Positions 1 to 12,933 of a DNA stretch of 64,000 bases are shown piece after piece; positions within the stretch are counted from its first letter, which is position 1; each line of letters opens with the position of its first letter. The notes beneath the pieces are model-generated. The model ran no database searches. It was not told the DNA's origin and was given only the letters and a program-made list of their open reading frames with translations. The position numbers and the translations under genes are program-made. Origin of the DNA: Folioceros fuciformis. Its lineage: Eukaryota > Anthocerotophyta > Anthocerotopsida > Anthocerotales. The DNA is taken from positions 1-64,000 of the forward strand of contig JBNGIO010005627.1 in assembly GCA_049999805.1 (NCBI GenBank). Direction: 5' to 3'.

Positions 1-1841
1 GTTTAATATAGCAATTGGTCTACACCAATCCAATCCAATATTTGTCAGGTAGTACCACAGGGCTTGGGTGGAGTGGCTGCTCGCCGGGCGCTCCATCCAA
101 GTGGTCTTGTTCGCGGAGGGGGATGGCCTTGTACTCAAGGTTTGCAACTTCGAAGACTAACTTCCTTGCCCCTTGCCTCCTGGTGTTAGTGCCTTCCTAG
201 GGTTTTTTCCAGTGTGTTCACACTTGCTGGGTTCTAGCCTTTTTTTAGCTACTTGAATCTATCTATTATTCGTAATAACCATGTTCCCAAATTAATGAAA
301 TAAAAGGGCATAATAGCTATTATCCATATTATGCTAAGGGACAAACTGAAAGCTATGAATGCGAACTTGCCTTACCTTCTTTCTTGTGCTCGAGCATAGT
401 AGTGGAAGTAGTCTCATGAGTCTCGGCAATCTTAATTGCAGAATGAATATGTCACCTATCCCAACCTCCCTGAATGAACATGTCACCTGTCCCGACCTCC
501 CTAGCTGCTTCCTGTCAGTTTAGAAGGGACATATAGGACATGGCTTTAAAGGAGGCCTGCGGAAGGCCTTGTGCCACGGGTTGTGTTGAGGCCAACTCGT
601 TCTCTACGCGCATGTGGGGCTATCCAATGTTTGAGGCTGAGGCTCTTTGGTTTGGTAGCATTCTTGGCTGTGAGTGAGGCTGAGGCTTAGTTTAGCAACA
701 TCCCTCATGTGTGGGTGGGCCTTGAGGATTAGTTTGCTAGCATCCCCTGGATATGGGTGGGGTTGAGGCTTAGTTTGGCAGCATCCCTTGCTTTGGGTGA
801 GCTTAGGGCTTGGTTTGCTAGCATCCCTTGCTTTGGGTGAGCTTAAGGCTTGGTTTGCTAGCATCCCTTAGCTATGGGTGGGGCTGAGGCTTGGTTTGGC
901 TGCATCCTTGTGATAGCTATGGCCCCCATGACCATGGTCAAATGGCCACTTTGGGGCCTTCCAAAAAGGTAGTCAGTGCTCCATAACGGTCACTAATCAC
1001 TAACCGTAGTTAGGAGTGGCCTCATTGACCGCCATGGTCAAGTTGCCACTTTGGGGCCTTCCCAAAACCAGTTAGTGCTCCAAAGCGGCCACTAACTACA
1101 GCTAGGAGTGTTACCGCTCCATAGCAGCCACGGACCACAAGCACTTAGTGCTCCATAGTGGCCACTAATCATAGCTAGGAGTGTCACCGCTCCATAGCAG
1201 CCATTGACCACGGCTAGGAGTGTTACCACATTCCTCGCCCTCGACGTGGATTTGTATACCTCAAGATATATGTACCATGTTGTGCACTTGAGTGGCTTGG
1301 AAGTTTTCGGAACGCCAAAAATGGGCGAAACACATTCCCATGTTCGTTCTCCAATTATCAATACAATTTTTTTTAACCGATCACCAGGCCAACTTCCACT
1401 ACCAGTTAGAAGGACAGGGGAAATGGCTGGTGGTCTCCCAGTATCCCTGCCGGTAGACAGAGGTAGTTCAATCTACAAGTTCCCGCAGCGAACGCTCTCT
1501 AATGTACAGTTCATAGATACTACCGAATTATAGATAATGAAGCCAAAATTGTAGAGGCCACGCAGACTGCATTGATAAATATTCAGCAATCCAACTTCGC
1601 GTCACACCGTCCAGCATGGACCGCCGTTATCGAGAAGGTGTCATCTATAATAAGAGGAACCACAATTGAGTTCTGCAACTTGCGAGCTAAATCCAAGCCA
1701 GGACGATACCAGGTTATCGGGCAACTTACAAGTAGGACGGTCGTAGGTCTTCGTATGGAGCTGTGACCGGTTTCACGTCGCCAAATAGTTGCTCGTTGTT
1801 ACTTCGCGCATTCAGGATCATGTCCGGCAATGACCACCCCC
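1..1841. other. Intergenic, repeat-bearing, no supported gene
   Basis: No open frame here has recognisable protein content or splice structure. The stretch holds a 40-bp tandem repeat (annotated separately) and, from about 920 to 1230, a looser direct repeat of about 100 bp containing variants of GGTCAAxTxGCCACTTTGGGG and TAGTTAGGAGTG-like blocks. Confidence 0.6.
625..910. repeat. 40-bp tandem repeat, about seven copies
   Basis: The unit reads roughly GCTTGGTTTGCTAGCATCCC followed by TTGCTTTGGGTGAGCTTAAG, giving a period of about 40 bp. About seven diverged copies run from near 625 to 910; the two around 800-880 are nearly identical. It is a minisatellite-like array with no coding signal. 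Confidence 0.75.
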
Positions 1842-4800
1842 TCAGCTTTCGCCGATCTTGTGCACTTCGCTAGGGAACGCAGTGAGCATTGGGCACCCTA
1901 GCAAGAGAAACAAGCAGCGGTTAAGGATGACCTGCTGAAGCACAGGACGAGGGGGAACGCATGAACAGTGCGAAACGAAAAAATACCGGCATAGTTCTGA
2001 TAATTCAGGTTGAGAGAGAAGGAGATCAGACAGAGGTTTTGCACTGTCAAGCCTATCACCCAAAGCAGATCTGCAACATACGAATAGGAAAAACCAACCA
2101 CGAAGTAAGAACCACAGAAGCAGGATTGCTGAACCACTCGACACCGGGTGAAATTACCCAACGCATCCAAGACCACCGTGGTAAAACTTACCCAAGATTT
2201 TCATCCAGTGATAAGAGCTTGTGGTTCAATCTCATGTCTGCACCGACGTAGCTGACTACAAGAGCACCGGCATCAGGATGAGGCCATATCCTTGAGTTGG
2301 CGAACCGCAGTAAGAAGACACCAGGCTTGGGGACGCCGTGAGAGGTTTTCAATAACGATTCTCCTTCTTCCCTGGAGATCATCCCCTCTATCCACCTTGG
2401 ATCCTGCATCTCCCACAGAGCTCGCAGCTGCGGCGAGCTAAGGGCAAAAGAAACGGGGAAAATCCAGTGCCATAGTCGATCAAATTCATCGGGGCTCACA
2501 AACTCACCACACCCAGCTATTCTTCTCACGAATTCTTTATCCTGCAATACAGATATTTTAGGTTACCCGTCAACCTCAACCCGACAATGTATCCGGACAG
2601 CTTTCAACATCATCTCTGGACAAGGATAAGACCTTTTCTGTGAACCTCCTGGTGTTGCAGCCAGAGATTTTCAAGAAGCTTTCTTCAACGTGGGTGATAA
2701 GATTGACCCACAAGACAGGATGGAAATCTCTTGAAGCCTTTTTCCAAATTTCCCCACCTTCATGTAGTAACTGTCTTGCGATGCGGATCTGGTACCTGAT
2801 ATACATGTAGCACAACCAGGCAATACACTTAATCAGTTTCAGTATGATGCAACAAAGACATGCACATATATCACAGTTTTCAAATACATCGAAGAGATGC
2901 CCGAATTCCTAATTACCCGTTGTGGCGACAACCCGTGTACTCTGACACACGACTGGCAAAGTCGTTAATTTGATGCTCAGTCTTGCTCATCAATGTTTTC
3001 CGTAGAAACTGTACCCGACCATACATACTCAGCAGACAGTAGTGAAACACTAGATAGTCCGAAAATGCTCCATCTGACGCTCCTGTAGCAAGTCCAAATG
3101 TCTTCTGCATCCGTGGAATCTCTAACCCTGCACCATTAAGACCATGGACCCCATCTGTGATAACACCATCCTGCTTTAGACTGTGGCCAAAGCTGTCTAT
3201 GGCTTCCTTTGGCCTAGGGTCAGGAGACATTCCCCCTAACCAGTTGTACCCAGCATTGATCTGGGCTGCCATAGAATGTCCCCCACGAATGACAGGTAAC
3301 TGCATCTCAATTGTTACAGGACTGGGCAATCCTCCACCTACAGGCTCGCATGGTCTCTCCATTGACGACAAACCATTTGGAGTTGGAGGAGCCCCTTTGT
3401 CAGCTGCAGTACAGAGTCGTTTTAATGGTGGGAGAACACTATTACCATTCATAGTAGGACCTGCCACTGCGCCGTTTGAGTGGAAATCATTCTTCAGCTT
3501 CGAAAAATCAGACAGCTGAGGTTCTTCTGTACTTGGAGAGAGGACACTTTCTGCAGGGGCAATGGCAGGGCTCTGTCTTTTCCAAGTAACTGTCGGGTGG
3601 CGATGGTTCCGATTCCTTGAAACACATCTGATTGGCCGCGAGAATGTGCGCAGGAAGGGGTATTTGGGTGTGTTCAGAGAGTCAAAACAAACCCGGAATA
3701 GCCGATTGTCGCACTTTGATGAAAGCTGTCACCACAGGATTCAACAAATTTATCAGGAAGTTACCGTAATACAAGCCATGTGTTTCTACGAATTCAATGT
3801 GTCTCAGCAACTCTAGTTCACGAGAGCATCTGAAAGGTCTGATAAGTTTTTCAACATGGAACATGCGATGAGATTGCTAACCTGAGATATTTTCAGCTTG
3901 AAAGATGCACGCCCATGAACAAGCTTTATGGGGCGTTCAGTGGATGGGAATTCAACGCCATCAAAAGTAGTCAGCAGGGGTGCTTCAGAGTCATCTTTTG
4001 GTTTTTCTACTGGCGACCCTGAGTCTGCATATACAAGAAGTGCAACAAGCTGCCACCGTACAATAGGCCATAAGTTGGCAGTACATCAGGTGTAAGCTCA
4101 AGAAGAATTCCAAATCTGGGTACTCGAATCTATAAATTACGTTCATGACAAGGAAAGCTACCTCCATGTCCTTGTGGATTGAGCGACCCACAGCATCAAG
4201 CAGTGCTACATCAAGAGCAAAATTACGGCGACAGGAGGCCTGCAGGTCTTGTGAAGCGTGTTTTCAGAAGACTAGGATAACGAAATTAATCGGATTTGAA
4301 AATTCCACAAGAAAAACCAAAGGTAATATTGGCAACTGGCGACTAACCTTTCCTCCTACCACACTCCATACTCCATCTCCTCCTTCCTCCACCTCATTAT
4401 CATCAGAAGCGCCACTTGAGCCATCGAGCATGAGTTCCAGTGGCGGATTCTGTTGATGGCAACCATGCTCATGAGCACCACGGCTGGATCAAGTTTCACT
4501 GTCTGAACGTTTCCAGACATCACGTCAATAATAGCCGCAACCATTACCTTGACATAATGATTTGTCACTGTTGGTTGGGGAAGGAGACGCACGTAGTGTG
4601 CATAAGCCTGCACACTATTCGCATAAGCAGGGCCATCCCCACCATACAGGTGCAAACGCAACACCTCGTTTTCGTCTTGAAGAGGAGATGTAAGTGCCTT
4701 CTCACCAACTACCACTCCATCCATGTGAAGACGGGCAACATCCGTGGCCACCTGGTCAGAAACAGACGGAGCGCTTTTGGTAAATCCCGTCCCGATTCAC

Positions 4801-5360
4801 ACTGCAGTTTACACGTATACCAAAACAACCACATCGCAGACCTCCTTCAAGGAGTCATTGGAAGCACGAAAGAGACTCAGGGCTGCAGTGAAGGGATAGA
4901 AGGCAGGCACACCTCGCATCCAAAGTGAACCCACTTTTCCAGAGGAAATGGTTTGTCTGATGTCACAATGTCCGTGATTCCAGCTTCAGGAAGCTGTGCA
5001 CATGCTGATGGAGGCAAGGGACACAGATTCACCTTCCTGTCAGTGTCGAATGTGAGAAATGGAACGGACAATTCTGAACCCTCCCGACTCTGTCACAGTG
5101 CCACCCTCCGTTAGGACAGATCAGAAATTGACATGAAATGGGCTTTCATCGGTTTCAATGAGAGTGCAGCGCGAGGAACAAACCTGTCTGATCAAAATGC
5201 CCGGTTTACTGCTCTTCAGTACGTAAATCCAAAAGCAAAGAGTAAAGCTGACTTTCTCCTCCTTAGCCCCCTTGACATCCACAGATAACTTCTCCAAGGG
5301 CAAGTAGTCATCATCACCAAAAATGGCTCCACTTTTACCTCCGGCCTTGATGGACCCCAT
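1842..5360 (-). CDS. STAT-type linker-SH2 domain protein (SHA/SHB family)
   Basis: Ten exons read by eye: 5360-5184, 5089-4913, 4751-4548, 4449-4348, 4239-4162, 4049-3882, 3725-2917, 2795-2633, 2541-2192 and 2070-1842. They total 2457 nt, a closed frame of 818 residues. The N-terminal third resembles a concanavalin/laminin-G-like fold (FTLCFWIYVLKSSKPGILI). The middle carries the family signature LLVYADSGSPVEKP and LSSKCDNRLFRVCF. The C-terminal third has the STAT-like linker and an SH2 domain with GVFLLRFANSRIWPHPDAG, where the FLLR arginine is the phosphotyrosine-binding residue of the family. Plant homologues are SH2 domain proteins A and B of Arabidopsis; phosphotyrosine signalling and a nuclear role are inferred from the family. 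Exon 7 encodes a long low-conservation insert, so the protein is longer than I recall for the Arabidopsis form. The C-terminal tail after LSELCRYFF is uncertain. Confidence 0.88.
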
Positions 5361-6721
5361 CGCCCTAGCTACAAGCTTAGATCATAGATATAGAATGCCC
5401 TAGACAACATCTTACAAAGACGATCAATAACGTCTGCCGTGTCCTAAAACCCTCTACACGGATCATAGGGAACAGCGTGTTCTAGGTTATCCTTGCACGA
5501 GAAAATGAGCGAAACAGCCTTTGATTCCATGGCCGCCTCCTGCACCCAAAGTTAAGAAAACACAGGGACCGGGTCAGCAAGGTACTTCGTCCCACCCTGA
5601 CCAGCTTAGTACATGCACCGTATCCACTACCACGCACCAATTCACAAAGAAGGCGGGCTTGAACCCTGTCCGAAACGCATGAAGAGCAGCTGCAGGCCCA
5701 GCTAGCCAACTATCCAACCAAGGAACAGGCAATACAGTGCCAAGCCGAGCCCGGATCACACAGTCACTTCTTGTCCCCTGACAGACACAAGAAACGCGAC
5801 AGCGCAGCCCGGCGATCGAGCCTCAGTTCAAGAACCAACTCTCGTCACTCCATTCTTGCCTGCCACTCACGGGCTTGCACTCATTTCAACAGAGCCAGAA
5901 GCGCCGATCTTGCAAAATCCGCAATCTTTCCATCCATCATCCAGCACAAAGCACGAACACTCCGGTCCAAGAGACACAGGCAGTCCTCTCCGGGGAGTTC
6001 CCAATCTAGCAATCTTGCTCCCACACCGCAGGAGGGACACGTACATTCCGAAATTGCGCAGGCCCCGAGCGGCGCCAGGCCCCAAGCGGCGGCCCGGGGG
6101 CCTCCACAGGAAGGCTGACACACCGGCGGACAAGCCGGCTGGAATTCCAGTCTCGCTTCACAGTCACGGCAAGCCAGCCACACCCGGAGAGTGGAGAGGT
6201 CAGCCGGCTCAGGAATTGCCCAACACCGCAGCAGCAGCTGCTCCACCGCCAGAATTCCCCGGGTGCGCCACAAGAAGCAGCCAGAATCCATGCGTACCTG
6301 GAAAGAAGCAGGAGCAGCAGCGCAGCGGAGACTCCGCAGGCCGGCACCGCAGCCCGGCTCGATGCCAAGGCCGATGCAGTCGCAGATGCCGTCGCAGCAG
6401 CAGCAACAGCCCCTTCCTCAACCCGCTCCCGGTCCGCACAGACAGGCAGGCTGTTGGCGTCAGGGAAGCTGGAGAAGCCAGGCAAGGGAAGCAAGGGAAG
6501 AGGGGGACTAGACAGGCCTGTCACGGCCGTGTGGCTTTGAGCTACATGCCCCATGCCATTCCATTTTCGCACCAATATAGCAAAGATACAACCATAACAA
6601 ATTACAAATATTTTCCATCTCTCCTGCACTTCCCCTTCCCTCCTCTTCACATTACTGGGGCACACAAACAATTTTGTTGGTTTCCTTGTGGGTCACGTAC
6701 CACCTCCCCTTTGTCCCACGT

Positions 6722-7085
6722 CACAACTTCATTCCTAGTCAAAGTTATCTTCTAACATTGTCATATAAGAGAGATAGCTTAGAAAGTGGGTAATGGTGGT
6801 GTTCCACATCATTCCTAGTCCAAGTTCCTCAAAAGCTATGTTGTCTATCCAGGATAGCATAGGAGGTGGAAGATAGAGCAACCTACATCTGGAAGTGGAA
6901 AAGTTACCTTCACTTCATTCCTAGCCCATGTTCCTTCAAAGAATGCATTATCTTAGAAGGAATAGCATGTTGAAGACTCTTCAACTTCATTCCTAGTCCA
7001 AGTTTCTTATAACATGTTCTAAGTTGAAGAATAGTCACAAAAGATGGACAATGTTTGTTCCACCTCATTCCTAGTCCAAGTTTGT
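6722..7085. repeat. Five spaced copies of a TTCATTCCTAGTCCAAGTT-like motif
   Basis: Near-identical blocks of about 20 bp (consensus YTTCATTCCTAGTCCAAGTT) occur near 6727, 6808, 6919, 6985 and 7062. They are separated by 65-110 bp of weakly related sequence (ATAGCATxTxGAAG-like pieces). This looks like an eroded tandem array with a conserved core. Confidence 0.65.
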
Positions 7086-7311
7086 GAGAATCACGTTACA
7101 TTCATGATCAATATGGAATGGATTAGCTTGGAGTCCAATTCATTTGATTGAGGGTCATGCTCAAGGTTGGGTATGAGATAGATTTTCATACACTTTTGTA
7201 CTTGTAGGTGTTGAGTTGGGTTGAAGAAAGGATTGAGCTTAGTTGAAGCCAACAAGATTCCAAAGCCCGTGAGAAGGTAGGAAGAGAGAATATGTGAAGC
7301 CTGGGTGTTGG

Positions 7312-7365
7312 ACCTAGTCCAAGTCCAAGTCCAAGTCCAAGTCCAAGACCAAGGCCAAGTCCATG
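7312..7365. repeat. GTCCAA hexanucleotide microsatellite
   Basis: A run of GTCCAA units with a few substitutions, followed by GTGCTGG repeats. It shares its core with the CCTAGTCCAAGT motif of the array just to the left, so it may have expanded from one copy of it. Confidence 0.7.
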
Positions 7366-7903
7366 TGCTGGGTGCTGGGTGCTGGGTCCGTCCAAGTGTG
7401 TAAGAAAAATGTGAGAGTGAGGTAGACGAGCCGGGTAAACCGTTGGGGCCAACTGCTGCGCTGCGCCTGTCCGGCAAACGTGAACCGGCGCCGGCGGCGG
7501 TATGGATGTTTCGCCGAAGTGGGGAGGCGGAATGACGTGGGATTAGCTTAAGGGCTTTGGCATGATAATGATGCCATTTGCCTGCTTCTTGCACGTATGG
7601 ACATGGGCCCATCATTGCCGATCCTAACCGCCTTGCCACCTCGGGCCAAACGGAACAAGTATAGCATGTTAGAGATTTGGTTCTCTGGAGTTAGGCCCTG
7701 GCATGTCCAAGTCTGCGGCTTGTGGCGGCACCGGCCGTTATCCGCAGACGGCAGTTAGGTCGGGATGGAGCGGGATACAATGCATCCCAAAGTGTGAAAG
7801 GGGATATTAACGAGCGTGGATTTCTTGTTCTGAGCCGGGCAGCTGCGGCCCGGGGAGGAGATGGCGCACAGGTAGGCGAGCGTGGAGAGGCTGGAGGGAC
7901 GGC

Positions 7904-9579
7904 ATGGGGAGCGCGCAGGAGGAGAAGTTGCCGTGCAGGGAGAAGGCGGTGCTGAAGGGGCATGAAGGGGCCGTGCTTGCTGTCCGGTTCAACAGGGATG
8001 GGAATTACTGTCTCAGCTGCGGGAAGGATCGGCTGCTGCGGTTGTGGAATCCTAGCAAGAGCCTGCTCATAAAGAAGTATTCGGGCCATGCCAGGGAGGT
8101 TCGCGATGTGGCTACTTCCAGGTGTGGACTCTGTTCTTGCTGCGCATTTGGGAGATGTCAGGGTTTAGGGTTTACGGCGTGCTCACACCTGTGGGAATCG
8201 GGATTTGCAGCGATAATGCCAAGTTAACTTCCTGCGGAGGGGATCGCCAGATCTTCTTCTGGGACGTTGCCACTGGGAGGATTATACGAAAGTTTCGAGG
8301 CCATGATAGCGAGGTTTGCATGCTTTCTTCGTAAGGTTGAGAATTTGTGCGCGGACGCGCGGGGAGGTTTTGGTTTCAGCTAATTCTGTGGGTGTGTGCT
8401 TCAGGTGAATTCCGTGAAGTTCAACGAGCAAGATGCAGCAATTGTGTCTGGCGGGTACGATCGGACAGTGCGGGCGTGGGACTGTCGATCGAATAGTATG
8501 GAGCCCATTCAGGTCTTGACTGGATCTGCTACTATTAGGTGGAGGAGTCCTGTTTTATGTTCGTGTCAAGGGGTCAATTGGAGGGCACTACTGGGGTTTT
8601 AACTGAAGGACGCCTTGAAGACGTGGCCTTTGCGAACCTTTTTTGACTTGGGAATTTTTTGTGGCAGACTATTGATGCGTTTGGCGACAGTGTTACATCT
8701 GTCGTGCTTACTGCGACGGAGATAATAGCTGGATCGGTGGATGGGAGCGTCCGAACTTTTGACATTCGACTAGGCAGGTAGGTAATGACTCATGCTTATG
8801 ATGCAGTCAAAGCTTGGTCAGTCTCAACCATGAAGTCCCTCATCGAATGTTCTGGTTGGCGTTCAGGGAGATTGTAGATCAGCTAGGACAGTCCGTGACG
8901 AGTGTGGCCCTCTCGCACGACAATAACTGTATACTTGCAGGTTGCCTTGATTCCACTCTCAGACTCTTGGACAGGTTAGTGTTCACGTTTCCTCCATCCA
9001 GTACAGGGTACGCCTGGCTTTCTTCACCTGTCGCTCGAAAGTATCAGTAGGGAAAGGTCGAAAGCCACATTCCGAATTGGAAATCATAAAAAAGGCTGAC
9101 GGAAGTGTGCAATGTGTCGTCTGGCAGGAGTTCTGGCGAACAGCTGCAGCAGTACAAGGGGCACATGAACAAAGTAAGAAAACCACCATGGGTGCCTGTT
9201 CTCGCACCATAACTGCTTGCTTAGACTGCTTGCCTAACAGTTGGACTGTGATATGTCACCTGTGTGCAGTCGTTCAAGATGGATAGCTGCCTGACCCACA
9301 CTGATGCTTATGTCGTGAGCGGGTCCGAAGATGGCTCTGTCTACTTCTGGGATTTGGTGGACCCCAAGAACCTAACCACCTTCAAGGCTCATTCTGCTGT
9401 GGTGAGCATTTCACTGTCTCGGGACAAAGGCTGTTTCACTTTTCCAGTTTCCAAGCAACACACGTTCTGTGACCGCGTGCTCGTCTCCCTCGCAGGTGAC
9501 AAGTGTCAGCTACCACCCGAAAGAGAGCTGCATGTTGACAGCGTCGGTGGATGGAACCATCCGGATGTGGAAGCCGTGA
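7904..9579 (+). CDS. WDR83: WD40-repeat protein WDR83/MORG1 orthologue
   Basis: Eight exons: 7904-8121, 8211-8313, 8405-8512, 8668-8777, 8867-8974, 9128-9173, 9270-9401 and 9496-9579; reading frames join throughout. The protein opens with LKGHEGAVLAVRFNRDGNY, then successive WD40 blades ending in RLLRLWN, QIFFWDV, RTVRAWD, SVRTFDI, STLRLLD, SVYFWDL and a closing TIRMWKP, a seven-bladed propeller of about 300 residues, typical for the family. Residue-by-residue it follows the plant homologue of mammalian WDR83 (MORG1), a MAPK-module scaffold that also associates with spliceosomes; either role here is inference. Introns are 70-160 bp with canonical borders. The gene converges on the GT2 gene, whose stop lies 163 bp beyond its own. 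Confidence 0.93.
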
Positions 9580-9742
9580 GACCAGCCAGCAGGGGTTGCA
9601 ATAGCAGGAAATAGTGACAACAGCTCGATAGCTTCCTGCAGAAGCGTGCGGCCCAAGCATAGATAGGGCAACGAATACAGCACAACAAACATGTGGATTC
9701 ATGACGTACAGATGGGCAAGTACCCAGCATTGTCTTGAAAGT

Positions 9743-11020
9743 TTAAGGCCATCCGGAAGTGGCAACCTCCCGGATTCTGTACACCGGCCGTGGCTGGGAT
9801 TCGAAGTAGGTCTTCATACAAATGTCAGCCACTAGGCCCAGGAAGATGCATTGCAGGCCAATGACGAAGAGCTCAAGAGCTAATACGAGAGTCGGAACCA
9901 CAGTCTGGAATGCAGCCCGCCATCCACTCGAGAGAGATGCTGAGTACATAGACACTCCCGCTACAGACGCCGTCCCCATGGATGCAAGCAAGCAGAAGCC
10001 TCCAACAAGGCCAATCAAATGCATCGGCCGGTCTCTGAACTTGGCCCAGAAGCACACAGTGATGAGGTCCAGAAGAACCCGAGGTATCCTTCCCAGGCCG
10101 TATTTGGAGGAACCAAACGAACGTCCAGTGTGATTTACTTCCAGCTCGGCAATGGCGGCTCCCTCGATGGCAGCCAGAGCCGGAATGTACCTGTGCATTT
10201 CACCGTAAAGCTTGATGTTGGCCACGGCAGTGGCTCTGTACGCCTTGAGGCTGCATCCGTAGTCATGGAGCTTCAAACCTGTGGCAGCACCGATGATCCA
10301 GTTGGCTATGGCCGAGGGGAGGTTTCTGCTGAAGAGGTTGTCCTTGCGGCTGCGCCTCCATCCGCACACTAGGTCGTATCCTCCATCCTCCCTGGCTGCA
10401 GTGCTCACCCGGCTATTCTTGCTGGTGGAGGCCTTTTCCTGGGCGCCGTAGAGAAGGTGATCCAGCAGCCGTGGGATGTCCTCGGCGTCGTTCTGCAGGT
10501 CGCCATCCAGCGTCACCACCAGCTGGCCAGCAGCCAAGTCGAAGCCCGCCGCCATCGCCGCAGTCTGGCCGAAGTTGCGCCCCAGGATGACAGCCCGCAG
10601 GTCCAGTCTTTCAGCAGCCATAGCCTTGAGCAGGGCGCCGGAGCCATCTGTGGAGCCGTCGTCCACGCACAGTATCTCATATGGTACGTCCCGCTTGCGC
10701 ATCACCTGCCCCACCTTCTCCAACAGCATTGGCAGGTTGGGCTTCTCGTTGTATACAGGGATGATCACGGAGACCGGCCATTTCTCCGGGACATCAACTG
10801 GCTGTGGGGCCGGCGCGACTCCTCCTGGTAACTCTAGGTTGGGCCTTCTCTGGACTGGTTGCCTCCGGCTCCATTCTGGCGAAGTTGCAGGGACTTGCGT
10901 GTGCCTCGCTACACATCGCACAAGCCTCTGTTTCTTGGGGAGTGCAGACCCGCTGAAATCCTGTCTGCCTAGGGGAAAGAATTTGTGGGGCTGCCAGACG
11001 AGAGCAGCCGTAGTTCCCAT
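9743..11020 (-). CDS. Plastid-targeted GtrB/DPM1-type family 2 glycosyltransferase
   Basis: A single exon of 425 residues with a clear ATG. Residues 1-80 are basic and Ser/Pro-rich with few acids, as in a chloroplast transit peptide. The GT2 catalytic domain begins at PVSVIIPVYNEKPNLP (about residue 82). It has VDDGSTDGSG (119-128) for nucleotide-sugar binding, LGRNFGQTAAMAAGFD and the metal-binding LDGDLQNDAEDIPRLL (171-186). HDYGCSLKAYR follows. Two hydrophobic spans near the C-terminus (about 325-350 and 375-405) match the paired membrane helices of GtrB-like polyprenyl-phosphate or lipid glycosyltransferases. The family transfers a sugar from a nucleotide donor to a lipid carrier; the substrate here is unknown. 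It resembles bacterial/cyanobacterial enzymes more than eukaryotic ER DPM1, which lacks the C-terminal helices in plants. It is divergent from the METTL4 gene. Confidence 0.85.
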   Translation of the reverse strand: MGTTAALVWQPHKFFPLGRQDFSGSALPKKQRLVRCVARHTQVPATSPEWSRRQPVQRRPNLELPGGVAPAPQPVDVPEKWPVSVIIPVYNEKPNLPMLLEKVGQVMRKRDVPYEILCVDDGSTDGSGALLKAMAAERLDLRAVILGRNFGQTAAMAAGFDLAAGQLVVTLDGDLQNDAEDIPRLLDHLLYGAQEKASTSKNSRVSTAAREDGGYDLVCGWRRSRKDNLFSRNLPSAIANWIIGAATGLKLHDYGCSLKAYRATAVANIKLYGEMHRYIPALAAIEGAAIAELEVNHTGRSFGSSKYGLGRIPRVLLDLITVCFWAKFRDRPMHLIGLVGGFCLLASMGTASVAGVSMYSASLSSGWRAAFQTVVPTLVLALELFVIGLQCIFLGLVADICMKTYFESQPRPVYRIREVATSGWP

Positions 11021-11103
11021 GTCTGAACTGAGCTTGAATTTGGGCTACCTAAAGCCCTAGGCAAGAGTTGTTTATATGCTGCTGGAGGTTTCTACCGGCT
11101 GTG
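11021..11103. promoter_or_regulatory. Short bidirectional promoter region
   Basis: Only 83 bp separate the ATG of the minus-strand glycosyltransferase from the ATG of the plus-strand METTL4-type gene. Both 5' leaders and any core promoter must therefore overlap here or extend into the neighbouring coding sequence. No convincing TATA element is visible on either strand. Confidence 0.5.

Positions 11104-12933
<1,830 letters not shown>

Larger units (their letters stand above)
5361..7903. other. Intergenic: SH2 upstream region, low-complexity and dispersed repeats
   Basis: Lies between the starts of the SH2 gene and the WDR83 gene, so it holds both promoters. Long open frames around 5850-6750 on both strands are rich in Ala, Pro, Gln and Arg, show no family motif, and probably follow from GC-rich low complexity. 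The right half contains the dispersed repeat and GTCCAA microsatellite listed separately. Confidence 0.55.

Noticed and set aside
600-910. CRISPR-like array
   Set aside because: Repeats are contiguous and diverged without unique spacers of constant size, and the genome is eukaryotic.
5856-6755. Long plus-strand frame of 299 codons plus overlapping minus-strand frames
   Set aside because: Composition is Pro/Ala/Gln/Arg-rich on every frame, no domain or splice pattern, and frames are open on both strands at once, as expected for GC-rich low complexity.
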